Source of the DNA: Paramoeba atlantica
Taxonomy: Eukaryota > Discosea
NCBI GenBank assembly: GCA_977017575.1
Contig: CDRNVI010000145.1
Location: 1-64,000 of the forward strand
DNA: 64,000 nucleotides
Direction of reading: 5' to 3'
Shown: positions 44,322-56,269 of the stretch, in pieces
Numbering within the stretch: the stretch's first letter is position 1
Layout of the letters: every line of letters starts with the position of its first letter
Translations under genes and position numbers: made by a program
The notes under the pieces: model-generated
Databases searched by the model: none
Told to the model about the DNA's origin: nothing
Seen by the model: only the letters and a program-made list of their open reading frames with translations

Positions 44322-44524
44322 AAAACAAAAAAAGCAACTTGCTCCTTCTTTTTAGAAAACTGAATTTAGCCATTTTCATGATTTCCTCCTCTTTTTGATT
44401 TTCATTTTCTCTCTCTCTCTTTGTTTTGAAATTGTCACCTTATTCTTTATTTTTCGGTTTATTACCTCTTTCCCCCACCACCCAAATAAACAAATTCTTT
44501 TTTTGAAAAAGAAGATTTCCTTTT

Positions 44525-47500
44525 TCAATTTTGTGGAGCTAATTCATCACCAAAACCACATTCATCTCCAATCTTTCTCTTTTTACTTTCTCTTTCTTCT
44601 CCTTCTCCTCTTTTCTCTTTTCCTCCTTCTCTTTGTTCTTCTTTTCCATTTGATTCAACCTTTTCATTCCCTTCTCGTTTTGCAGGTTTAATTGAACCAT
44701 CAATGTGAATGTATTTCTATTCGAAAATTGTGTTTCAATTCTTTGAGAATTTCAAAAAGAATGAGAAAAAGAAAAAGAAAAACCTTAAAAAACCTCTTCA
44801 CTGATTGATAGTAGGTGGTGTCTGCTGGTGTTTGTCCCTAAAATATTTCAAACAAATCAAAAATAAGAGGTTCATCAAAAAAATAAATAAATAAATCAAA
44901 GAAAAAAGAACCAAGTTATTTTTGATTTCAGGATCAGCACCATATTCACACAAAAGTTTCACTATCTCCAATTCACCCCTACTTGCAGCCACATGGAGCG
45001 CAGTACTCCCATCCTACCATTTTGGATTGATGAATTGTTCCCAAAGAGTACCCCCAAAAACAAAGAAATGTGAAAAACCTCATTTGTTTTGTTGATTTGA
45101 ACACCATTTTTCAACAAAAATAAAATAATCTCATTTTGTCGACCAGGCCTAAGGAGAGTCATGGGAGTGGAACCCTTTCAAAAAAAATGATTAAAATGAT
45201 ACTCAAAAACACCCATTGAAAAAACTCAAATTAGAAAATACTTGATTGATTTCATTTACATCTGCTCCATTTTCAACTAAGAGCTTAACAGCTGGTAAAG
45301 TAACAGAATAGGAATCACAAACTTGATGAAGAATACTCTTTCCCTGTTTTCCCCAAAACCAAATTGATGGTAAATTGAAAGAAAAAAAGAAAGAAAAAAG
45401 AGAGAGGATTGTTTTGAGGAAAGTGAGCAAAAACCAACAAACTTGAACAATGAGATGTGCTCCATTTTGTAATAATAATTCTGCAATATCTAAATTGTTG
45501 TTTATACATGCAAGAGCCAGAGGTGAATAACCCTCCTGTGGTGATGAAAATTTTTAATAAGACAAAGAGAAAAGAAATTTCAAAGTTTTTGAAAAAAGAA
45601 AAAGAAAAAAAGAGAATACAAATAGCTTGTGAACTCCGTTGATTGGACAATTTTTAGAAATCAAAAATTGAGCCAAATCAAATTTCCCTTTTTCACTTGC
45701 AAAACATAAAGGTCCAACATTCAATTCCTGGTGTGTGTGGAGATAAAAAAGGTAAAAAAAAGGGGGAGTGGTTGTGAATTGTGAATATTGTGTTGAAAAC
45801 AGAAAAATTGTTCACAAAGAATAAAAAAATACCTCTTTCATATTCTCCAATAAATAAGAGATTACATTCATGTGACCCCCTTCACATGCACGGACAAGAC
45901 CATCACTGTACCCAACTTGAAGTTGAGCACCATGTTTGGTGAAGAAAGAAACAATTTTAAGATCTCCTAATTTACATGCAATGGAAAAAGGGGTTCTGTG
46001 GAGCTGTAACAATTTTTAAAGAGAAATGTTCAAACAATAAAAAATCAAAAAGAGAGAAAACAGACTTGATTGAGAAAATTGATTGAAGCACCTCTTTCCA
46101 CCAATAAAGTAATAATGTCAAAATGACCTCCCTCAGTTGCCTCACACAAAGCTGTCTTTCCCTTTTTGTTTCACAAAAGTTGATTTCAATAAATTATCAA
46201 AGAAATCTCAAACAAGAGAAGAGAAAAAAAAAAAACCAGATTTCCTGGCTGATCAATCTGAAGATCTTCTATTTTCAGAAAAGGTTTGACAATCTCTAAA
46301 TTCCCTTTTTGACAGGCAATGTGAAAGGGAGACATTCGATCCTAAAATGACAAAAGGACAAAATAGAATTCATCAATTCCTCTTTCTCCCCCTCCCCCCT
46401 CCAACATAAATATAAAGAAGAGACATTCAAAAAATAAAAAACATACTATTGAAAGAACATTTGGCTTAGCACCCTTTTCAAGAAGGAAAAGAACCATTTT
46501 GATATCATTCTCCAAAACTGCAACACATAAAGGACTCCAACCCTACCAAAAAGAGAGAATTAAAGGAAATCTCTTTTGTTTCAGAAATCAATTGTGAAAA
46601 CTTTGAAAGTTGAGAAAGAGAAAAAATAACAATGGGTGTGGGAGAATAAACCCCTCGTTGTAAAGAAAAGTTGATATTTGCACCTTTGTTGATCAAAAAT
46701 TGTGCCATTTCAAAATCCCCTCTTTTACAAGCACAACAAAAAGAAGTTTCTCCTTCCTGTTCCCCCGCCCCCCCAAAAAAATAAGAAGATTGGTAAAGAT
46801 TAGTTTTTTGAAAACGTTCAAAAAAAACATTCAAAAAAACTTTACATTTGTTGACCAATCCACTTTTGCTTTGTTGTCAATCAAAAGATTTGCCATTTCA
46901 AAGTCTCTCCTTTCACAACAAATCCACAAAGGGCTTTTCCCTCCCTGTTCAAACAAATGGGAACTTTAAAGAATGAAAACATGAACCAATGAGGAGAGAA
47001 GGAGAGAAAGAGAGAAAGAGAGAAAGAGAGAAAGAAAGAGAGAAACTGTTGTTGTTTGGTCTACTTTGGCTCCTTTTTCAATCAAAAATTTGGCAATTTC
47101 AAAATATCCTTTTTCACAAACTGAAGATAATGCAGTCTTCTTTGGCTTTTGCTACACCGAATAAAAATAAAAGAAGAAGAATTGAGTTGAACACAACAAG
47201 CAATGAAAAATGGGATGAGAAAAAAAGAGAAAAATGATTTACTGATGATTGAAGAAGAGAAGAGCCTTTCTCAAAAAGAAACTGAGCTATTTCAAGATTC
47301 CCAAATTCACAAGCACTAATCAATGGATCTGATCCATCCTTCAAAACCATCACAACAGAGACAATCAATCATCAAACTTTCACTCATCACCAAAAAAAAG
47401 GAGAAAAAGAAAGAGAAAAAAACCTCAGCAGGAGGGCTCTCAAGGGAAGCACCATTTTCAATCAACAAAGTGATCATCTTTAAGTCTCCTTTTTCACAAG

Positions 47501-47743
47501 CTCTCATCAAAGGAGTAAACCCTTTCTTTTCTCAAAACTTTCAGATCAATATCACAACTCAACACACACACAGAGACAACAGAATCATCACCAGAGAGGA
47601 TAATGATAAAAAGAAGAAGAAAAGAAGATGATCACCTGGCGTCTTGGAGCTTGATTGACATCGACTCTCCGACTCAAAAGAAGTCGTTTGACTTTTTCAC
47701 AATCTCCCCCTTCCACAGCTTCAAACAATTGGCGGTCTGTCAT
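44525..47743 (-). CDS. ANK-3: ankyrin-repeat protein
   Basis: Starts MTDRQLFEAVEGGDCEKVKR and ends at TGA 44525 with a shortened tail (GDECGFGDELAPQN, lacking the IEFKK segment of its paralogues). About 17 exons and 610 aa. Repeats seen include ITPLMRACEKGDLKMITLL-like exon 2, ALSSVCEKGYFEIAKFLIE, GETSFCCACKRGDFEMAQFL, TPFSIACKLGDLKIVSFF, YSPLALACINNNLDIAELL and STALHVAASRGELEIVKLL. Introns are phase 0 where checked. The upstream 330 bp plus the first exons are almost identical to those of ANK-4, marking a recent duplication. Confidence 0.82.
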
Positions 47744-48075
47744 TTCCCCTCTCTCTTTCTCTCTTTCTCTCTTTCTCTCTTTCTCTCTTTTCTCTTTCTC
47801 TTTCTCTTTCTCCTCTTTGGCACCCGAAAAATACTTTTCTTTTTTGGAGCACTAAAATTTAGCGGTGCTCATTTCTTCATTTTCTTTTTCTCTCACCTCT
47901 TCTCTTCTCTTTTTCTCTGTCCTTCTCTCTCTCTCTCCTAGGTATGAAATTGGGATCTTATTTTTTATTTTTCTATTTTATTATTTCCCCCTCTCCCCCC
48001 CACACCACCACACCCAAATAAAATAAACAAATTCTTTTTGAAAAAAGAAGATTTCCTTTTTCAATTTTGTGGAGG
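47744..48075. other. ANK-3/ANK-4 spacer, near-identical to the ANK-4/ANK-5 spacer
   Basis: A CTTTCTCT microsatellite (about 47,752-47,815) is followed by TTGGCACCCGAAAAATAC and then the common 3' flank. The whole 332-bp block recurs at 51,293-51,624 with essentially no differences. The 112-codon + strand open frame here is an artefact of this duplicated block and exon 1 read backwards. Confidence 0.75.
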
Positions 48076-51000
48076 TTAATCCATTCGAGCTTTTTTGAAT
48101 TCAATTTCATCACCACCAAAACCACATTCATCTCTAATCTTTCTCTTTTTACTTTCTCCTTCTTCTCCTTCTTCTCCTTCTCTTTGTTCTTCTTTTCCAT
48201 TTGATTCAATCTTTTCATTCCCATCTCGTTTTGCAGGTTTAATTGAACCATCAATGTGAATGAATTCCTATTCAAAAAATTGTGTTTCAATTCTTTGAGA
48301 ATTTCAAAAAGAATGAGAAAAAGAAAAAGAAAAACCTTAAAAAACTTCTTCACTGGTTGAGAAGAGGTGATGTCTGCTGGTGTTTGTCCCTAAAATATTT
48401 TGAAAATATCAAAAAAAAGAGATTCATCAAAAAAAATAAATCAATAAATCAAAGAAAAATGAACCTGCTTATTTTTGATTTCAGGATCAGCACCATATTC
48501 ACACAAAAGTTTCACCATCTCCAACTTACCCCCATGTGCAGCCACATGGAGCGCAGTACTTCCATCCTACCATTTTGGGTTGAATGAATTGTTCCCAAAG
48601 AGTACCCCAAAAACAAAGAAATGAGAAAAACCTCATTTGTTTTGTTGATTTCAACACCATTTTTCAACATAAATAAAATACGCTCATTGGCTGATCGAAA
48701 ATGTTGAAATTGGATAATAGTCATGAGAGGGGTGCGACCCTTCAAAAAAAAAAGGTTTAAAATGAGACTCAAAAACACCCATTCAAAAAAAATCAAATTA
48801 GAAAATACTTGATAGATTTCATTTACATCTGCTCCATTTTCAACTAAGAGCTTAACAATTGGTAAAGTAACAGAAGAGGAACCACAAACTTGATGAAGAA
48901 TACTCTTTCCCTGTTTTTCCAAAACCAAATTGATGGTAAATTGAAAGAAAGAAAAAAAAGAAAGAAAAAAGAGAGAGGATTGTTTTGAGGAAAGTTATTC
49001 AAAAAACCAACAAACTTGAACAATGAAATGTGCTCCATTTTGTAATAATAATTCTGCAATATCCAAATTGTTGTGCAGACATGCAAGAGTCAGAGGTGAT
49101 CGATTTGACTATGGTGATGTGAGACTTTGAATAAGACAAAGAGAAAAGAAATTACAAAGTTTTTGAAAAAAAAAAAAAAAAAGAGAATACAAATAAGCGA
49201 CTGTGAACTCCATTGATTGGACAATTTTTAGAAATCAAAAATTGAGCCAAATCAAATTTCCCATTGAGACTTGCAAAACATAAAGGTCCAACATTCAATT
49301 CCTGGTGTGTGGAGATAAAAAAGGTAAAAAAAAGGGGGTAGTGAGTTGTGAATTGTGAATATTGTGTTGAAAACAGAAAAATTGTTCACAAATAATAATA
49401 AAATACCTCTTTCATATTCTCCAATAAATAAGAGATTACATCCATGTGACCCTCTTCACATGCCAACACAAGACCATCACTGGACCTAACTTGAAGTTGA
49501 GCACCATGTTTGGTGAAGAAAGAAACAATTTTAAGATTTCCTAATTTGCATGCAATGGAAAAAGGGGTTCTGTGGAGCTGTCACAATTTTTAGAGAGAAA
49601 TGTTCAAACAATAAAAAATCAAAAAGAGAGAAAACAGACTTGATTGAGAAAATTGATTGAAGCACCTCTTTCCACCAATAAAGTTATAATGTCAAAATGA
49701 CCTCCCTCAGTTGCCTCACACAAAGCTGTCTTTCTCTTTTTTTTTCACAAAAGTTGATTTCAATAAATCATCAAAGAAATCTCAAACAAGAGAAAAGAAA
49801 AAAAGAAAAAACCTGGTTTCCTTGTTGATCAATCTGAAGATCTTCTATTTTCAAAAAAGTTTTGACAATCTCTAAATTCCCTTTTTGACAAGCAACATGC
49901 CATGGAGACATTTGATCCTAAAATAACAAAAGGACAAAATAGAATCCATAAATTCCTCTTTCTCCCCCTCCCCCCTCCAACATAAATATAAAAAGAGAGA
50001 CTTTTGAAAGAACATTTGGCTTAGCACCCTTTTCAAGAAGGAAATGAACCATTTTGATATCATTCTCCAAAACTGCAACACATAAAGGACTCCAACCCTA
50101 CCAAAAAAAGGTGAATTAAAGGAAATCTCTTTTGTTTCAGACATCAATTGTGAAAACTTTGAAAAATGAGAAAGAGAAAAAAAGGGGGTGTGGAAGAAAA
50201 AAATAACATTTCGTGAAGAAAAGTTGATATTTGCACCTTTGTTGATCAAAAATTGTGCCATTTCAAAATCCCCTCTTTTACAAGCACAACAAAAAGAAGT
50301 TTCTCCTTCCTGTTCCCCACCAAAAAATAAAAGATTAGTTTTTTTTGATGAAAACATTCAAAAAAACATTCAAAAAAACTTTACTTTTGTTGACCAATCC
50401 ACTTTTGCTTTGTTGTCAATCAAAAGATTTGCCATTTCAAAGTCTCTCCTTTCACAACAAATCCACAAAGGGCTTTTCCCTCCCTGTTCAAAAGTGATAA
50501 TTTTAAAAAAAACAAAAAGAAAGAGGAATCTAAAAATTGATTTGATATGAAGAGAGAAAGAGAAAGAAAGAAAGAAAGAAAGAGAAACTGTCTTTGTTTG
50601 GTCTACTGTGGCTCCTTTTTCAATCAAAAATTTGGCAATTTCAAAATATCCTTTTTCACAAACTGAAGATAATGCAGTCTTCTTTGGCTTTTGCTACCCC
50701 AAATAAAAAAAGAAGAAGAATTGAGTTGAACACACACCCATAACAATCAATGAAAAAATGGGATCAGAAAAAAAAAAGAGAGATGATTTACTGATGATTG
50801 AAGAAGAGAAGAGCCTTTCTCAAAAAGAAACTGAGCTATTTCAAGATTCCCAAATTCACAAGCACTAATCAATGGATCTGATCCATCCTTCAAAACCATC
50901 ACAACAGAGACAATCAATCATCAAACTTTCACTCATCACCAAAAAAAGGAGAAAAAGAAAGAGAAAAAAACCTCAGCAGGAGGGCTCTCAAGTGAAGCAC

Positions 51001-51292
51001 CATTTTCAATCAACAAAGTGATCATCTTTAAGTCTCCTTTTTCACAAGCTCTCATCAAAGGAGTAAACCCTTTCTTTTCTCAAAACTTTCAGATCAATAT
51101 CGCAACTCAACACACACACAGAGAGACACAGAATCATCACCAGAGAGGATAATGATAAAAAGAAGAAGAAAAGAAGATGATCACCTGGCGTCTTGGAGCT
51201 TGATTGACATCCACTCTCCGACCCAAAAGAAGTCGTTTGACTTTTTCACAATCTCCCCCTTCCACAGCTTCAAACAATTGGCGGTCTGTCAT
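48076..51292 (-). CDS. ANK-4: ankyrin-repeat protein
   Basis: Starts MTDRQLFEAVEGGDCEKVKR, differing from ANK-3 in exon 1 by very few bases, and ends EFKKARMD with TAA at 48076. About 17 exons and 615 aa. Exon 12 uses a TAG rather than CAG acceptor (SNRSPLTLACLHNNLDIAEL). Other repeats are ALSSVCEKGYFEIAKFL, GKSPLWICCERRDFEMANLL, MSPWHVACQKGNLEIVKTF and GKSILHQVCGSSSVTLPIV. The tail EFIHIDGSIKPAKRDGNEKI is acidic and Lys-rich and is shared by the family. No lesion seen. Confidence 0.82.
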
Positions 51293-51624
51293 TTCCCCTC
51301 TCTCTTTCTCTCTTTCTCTCTTTCTCTCTTTCTCTCTTTTCTCTTTCTCTTTCTCTTTCTCCTCTTTGGCACCCGAAAAATACTTTTCTTTTTTGGAGCA
51401 CTAAAATTTAGCGGTGCTCATTTCTTCATTTTCTTTTTCTCTCACCTCTTCTCTTCTCTTTTTCTCTGTCCTTCTCTCTCTCTCTCCTAGGTATGAAATT
51501 GGGATCTTATTTTTTATTTTTCTATTTTATTATTTCCCCCTCTCCCCCCCACACCACCACACCCAAATAAAATAAACAAATTCTTTTTGAAAAAAGAAGA
51601 TTTCCTTTTTCAATTTTGTGGAGG
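51293..51624. other. ANK-4/ANK-5 spacer
   Basis: Duplicate of the spacer at 47,744-48,075, offset 3,549 bp, including the CTTTCTCT microsatellite. It presumably carries the ANK-4 promoter and the ANK-5 3' flank. No motif identified. Confidence 0.7.
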
Positions 51625-54600
51625 TTAATCCATTCGAGCTTTTTTGAATTCAATTTCATCACCACCAAAACCACATTCATCTCCAATCTTTCTCTTTTTA
51701 CTTTCTCTTTCTTCTCCTTCTTCTCTTTGTTCTTCTCCTTCTCCTTCTTCTTCTTCTCCTCCTTCTCTTTGTTCTTCTTCTTTTCCATTTGATTCAATCT
51801 TTTCATTCCCTTCTCGTTTTGCAGGTTTAATTGAACCATCAATGTGAATGTATTCCTATCCAAAAATTGTGTTTCAATTCTTTTTGCGAATTTCAAAAAT
51901 AATGAGAAAAAGAAAAAGAAAAACCTTAAAAAACTTCTTCACTTGTTGATAGGAGGTGATGTCTGCTGGTGTTTGTCCCTAAAATATTTTAAAATATCAA
52001 AAAAAAGAGATTCATCAAAAAAAATAAATCAATAAATCAAAGAAAAATGAACCAAGTTATTTTTGATTTCAGGATCAGCACCATGTTCACACAAAAGTTT
52101 CACCATCTCCAACTTACCCCCATGTGCAGCCAGATGGAGCGCAGTATCCCCATCCTATCATTTTGGGTTGAATGAATTGTTCCCAAAGAGTACCCCAAAA
52201 ACAAAGAAATGTGAAAAACCTCATTTGTTTTGTTGATTTCAGCACCATTTTGCAACATAAATAAAACAACCTCATTGGTTGACCCAAAATGTTGAAATTG
52301 GATAAGAGCCATGAGAGGAGTGCGACTCTTTGAAAAAAAAAATGATTAAAATGATACTCAAAAACACCCATTCAAAAAAATCAAATGAGAAAATACTTGA
52401 TAGATTTCATTTACATCTGCTCCATTTTCAACTAAGAGCTTAACAACTGGTAAAGTAGCAGAATAAGAACCACAAACTTGATGAAGAATACTCTGTCCCT
52501 GTTTTCCCAAAACCAAATTGATGGTAAATTGAAAGAAAGAAAAAAAAGAAAGAAAAGAAGAGAGAGGATTGTTTTGAGGAAAGTTATCAAAAAAACCAAC
52601 AAACTTGAACAATGATATGTGCTCCATTTTGTAATAATAATTTTGCAATATCCACATTGTTGTTTCGACATGCAAGAGCCAGAGGTGGTCGACCATGCTG
52701 TGGTGACATGAGAATTTGAAAAAGACAAAGAGAAAAGAAATTTCAAAGTTTTTGGAAGAAAAAGAAAAAAAAAAAAGAAAAAAGAGAATACAAATTGAAC
52801 TCCATTGATTGGACAATTTTTAGAAATCAAAAATTGAGCCAAATCAAATTTCCCATTTTCACTTGCAAAACATAAAGGTCCAACATTCAATTCCTGGTGT
52901 GTGTGTGGAGATCAAAAAAGGTAAGAAAAAGGGGAGGTGGGGTGGTGAATTGTCAATATTGTGTTGAAAACAGAAAAAAATGTTCACAAATAAAAAAAAA
53001 TACCTCTTTCATATTCTCCAATAAATAAGAGATTACATCCATGTGACCCCCTTGACATGCCAACACAAGACCATCACTGTTCCCAACTTGAAGTTGAGCA
53101 CCATGTTTTGTGAAGAAAGAAACAATTTTAAGGTCTCCTAATTTACATGCAATGTGAAAGGGGTTCTGCCTCTGGAACAATTTTTAGAGAAAAAAATTTT
53201 TTTATCATTTTTGTCATTTTGACAACAATAAAAAAATCAAAAAGAGAGAAAACAGACAGGATTTTGAAAATTGATTGAAGCACCTCTTTCCACCAATAAA
53301 GTAATAATGTCAAAATGACCTCCCTCAGTTGCCTCACACAAAGCTGTCTTTCCCTTTTTTTTTCACAAAAGTTGATTTCAATAAACAAAGAAATCTCAAA
53401 CAAGAGAAAAGAAAAAAAGAAAAAAACCTGGTTTCCTGGTTGATCAATCTGAAGATCTTCTATTTTCAAAAAAGTTTTGACAATCTCTAAATTCCCTTTT
53501 TGACAAGCAACATGAAATGGAGACATTCGATACTAAAATGATAAAAGGGCAAAATAAAATTTCGTAAATTCCTCTTCCTCACCTCCAACACAAATAAACA
53601 CAAGACATTCAAAAAATAAAAATAAAATATTTTTCAGATTTCCAAATTAAAAAAAAAATAAAAAAAAAAATAAAAAAAAAACAGACATTATCTCTAAAAT
53701 TGATTGAAGCACCTCCTTCCACCAATAAAGTAATAATGTCAAAATGACCTCCCTCAGTTGCCTCAAACAAAGCTGTCTTTCCCTTTTTTTTCAAAATCAT
53801 TAAAGAAATCTCAAACAAGAGAAAAGAAGAAAAGAAAAAACCTTTTTTCCTTGTTGATCAATCTGAAGATCTTTTATTTTCAAAAAAGTTTTGACAATCT
53901 CTAAATTCCCTTTTTGACAAGCAACATGAAATGGAGACATTCGATACTAAAATGACAAAAGGACAAAATAAAATTTCGTCAATTCCTCTTTCTCCCCCTC
54001 CCCCCTCCAACATAAATATAAAGACAAGACATTCAAAAAATAAAAAAAAAATAAAAAAGAGAAAACAGACATTATCTCTAAAATTGATTGAAGCACCTCT
54101 TTCCACCAATAAAGTAATAATGTCAAAATGACCTCCCTCAGTTGCCTCAAACAAAGCTGTCTTTCTCTTTTTTTTTCACAAAAGTTGATTTCAATAAATC
54201 ATCAAAGAAATCTCAAACAAGAGAAAAGAAAAACCTGCCTTCCTCGTTGATCAATCTGAAGATCTTCTATTTTCAAAAAACTTTTGACAATCTCTAAATT
54301 CCCTTTTTGACAAGCAATATGCCATGGAGACATTTGATCCTAAAATGACAAAAGGACAAAATAAAATTCATAAATTCCTCTTTCTCCCCTCCCCCCTCCA
54401 ACATAAATATAAAGAAGAGACATTCAAAAAATAAAAACATACTTTTGAAGGAATATTTGGATGAGCACCCTTTTCAAGAAGGAAATGAACCATTTTGATA
54501 TCATCCTCCAAAACTGCAACACATAAAGGACTCCAACTCTACCAAAAAGAGGTGAATGAAAGGAAATCTCTTTTGTTTCAGAAATCAATTGTGAAAACTT

Positions 54601-55769
54601 TGAAAAATGAGAAAGAGAAAAAAAAGGGGTGTGGAAGAAAAAAATAACATCATGGAAAGAAAAGTTGATATTTGCGCCTTTGTTGATCAATAATTGTGCC
54701 ATTTCAAAATCCCCTCTTTTACAAGCACAACAAAAAGAAGTTTCTCCTTCCTGTTCCCCCCAAAAATAAAAGATTAGTTTTTTTTATGAAAACCTCCAAA
54801 AAAACATTCAAAAAAACTTTACTTTTGTTGACCAATCCACTTTTGCTTTGTTATCAATCAAAAGATTTGCCATTTTAATGTCTCCCCTTTCACAACAAAG
54901 CCACAAAGGGCTTTTCCCTCCCTGTTCAAACAAAATGATCATTTTCAAAAAACAAATAATAACTTCCAAAAAAAATGGAAAGAGGAATCTAAAAATTGAT
55001 TTGATATGAGGGAGAGAAAGAGAGAGGAAGAAAGAAAGAGAGAAAGAAAGAGAGAGAAACTGTTGTTGTTTGATCTACTGTGGCTCCTTTTTCAATCAAA
55101 AATTTGGCAATTTCAAAATATCCTTTTTCACAAACTGAAGATAATGCAGTCTTCTTTGGCTTTTGCTACAATCAAATAAAAATAAAAGAAGAAGAATTGA
55201 GTTGAACACACACCCACAACAATCAATAAGAAAAAATATGATTAGAAAAAAAAGAGAGATGATTTACTGAAAGCGGATGAAGAGAAGAGCCTTTCTCAAA
55301 AAGAAACTGAACTATTTCAAGATTCCCAAATTCACAAGCAATAATCAATGGATCTGATCCACCCTTCAAAAAACAAAACAAAAGAGACAATCAACCATCA
55401 AAATTTTTAAAATTTATTTTTTTTTTGAGAAAAAGAAAGAGAAAAAAACCTGAGCAACTCTCTCAAGGGAAGCACCATTTTCAATCAACAAAGTGATCAT
55501 CTTTAAGTCTCCTTTTTGGCATGCTCTCATCAAAGGAGTAATCCCTTTCTTTTCTCAAAACTTTCAAATCAATATCACAACTCAACACACACACAGAGAG
55601 ACACAGAATCATCACCAGAGAGGATAATGATGATAAAAAAAGAAGAAAAGAAGATGATCACCTGGTGTCTTGGAGCTTGATTGACATCAACTCTCCGACT
55701 CAAAAGAAGTTGTTTGACCTTTTCACAATCTCCCCCTCCCACAGCTTCAAACAATTGGTGATTTGCCAT
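51625..55769 (-). CDS. ANK-5: ankyrin-repeat protein with triplicated exon-8/9 cassette
   Basis: The longest member of the array, starting MANHQLFEAVGGGDCEKVKQ and ending EFKKARMD with TAA at 51625. It follows the family plan but carries three consecutive copies of the two-exon cassette MSP(F/W)H(V/I)ACQKGNLEIVK + KTALFEATEGGHFDIITLL. The cassettes lie at about 54,340-54,080, 53,945-53,690 and 53,530-53,270. Because all their boundaries are phase 0, the extra four repeats stay in frame, raising length to about 740 aa. Acceptors of the internal copies are intact (TTTTAG before TATCGAATGTCTCC). Confidence 0.8.
53250..54345 (-). repeat. Tandem cassette of two ankyrin exons, three copies
   Basis: A roughly 390-400-bp segment (exon 8, intron, exon 9 and flanking intron with its CCTCTTTCTCCCCCTCCCCC stretch) is repeated head to tail. 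The intervening introns keep remnants of both original neighbours (AAAACATAC / AAAACAGAC motifs), so the duplication joined inside introns. Confidence 0.85.
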
Positions 55770-56269
55770 TTCCCTCTCTCTCTCTTTCTCTCTTTCTCCT
55801 CTCACCCCAAAAAAACAAACTTTTCACCAAAGACACACCAAACCCGAAAAGAGGAAAATGGCAAGTTGCTCCTTTCTGTTTAGAAAACTAAATTTAGCCA
55901 TTTTCATAATTTCCTCTTCTTTTTGATTTTCATTTTCTCTCTCTTTGTTTTGAAATTGTCACCTTCTTCTTTATTTTTCTATTTTATTATTTCCCCCTCG
56001 TTGAAGTCTTGAATGTTCCACAAAATATTCCCATGACAAACAATGAATCCGGAAATCACTTTTCTGGATCGCCAAACAACTTTCTGAGAAAATTTCCTTC
56101 ACCGAAACCCCATCAAAACCGAATAATAAATCATTTCATTTTTCCCATTTCATTTGCTCGAGGAATTAACGCCGAATTTCTATTTTATTATTTTCCCCCT
56201 CTTCTCCCCCACCCCACCACCCCAAATAAAATAAACAATTTCTTTTTTGAAAAAAGAAGATTTCCTTTT
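55770..56269. other. ANK-5/ANK-6 spacer with about 180-bp insertion
   Basis: The usual spacer is interrupted at about 56,000-56,177 by sequence found in no other spacer. The insert is richer in GC and starts GTTGAAGTCTTGAATG. The block TTCTATTTTATTATTT-CCCCCTC occurs on both sides (about 55,977 and 56,178). It could be a small mobile element with target duplication or captured DNA. It reads open for about 55 codons on + but resembles nothing known to me. Confidence 0.6.

Noticed and set aside
47603-47941. 112-codon plus-strand frame duplicated at 51,152
   Set aside because: It is the reverse of ANK exon 1 plus a pyrimidine-rich spacer; its conservation reflects the recent ANK-3/ANK-4 duplication, not coding.
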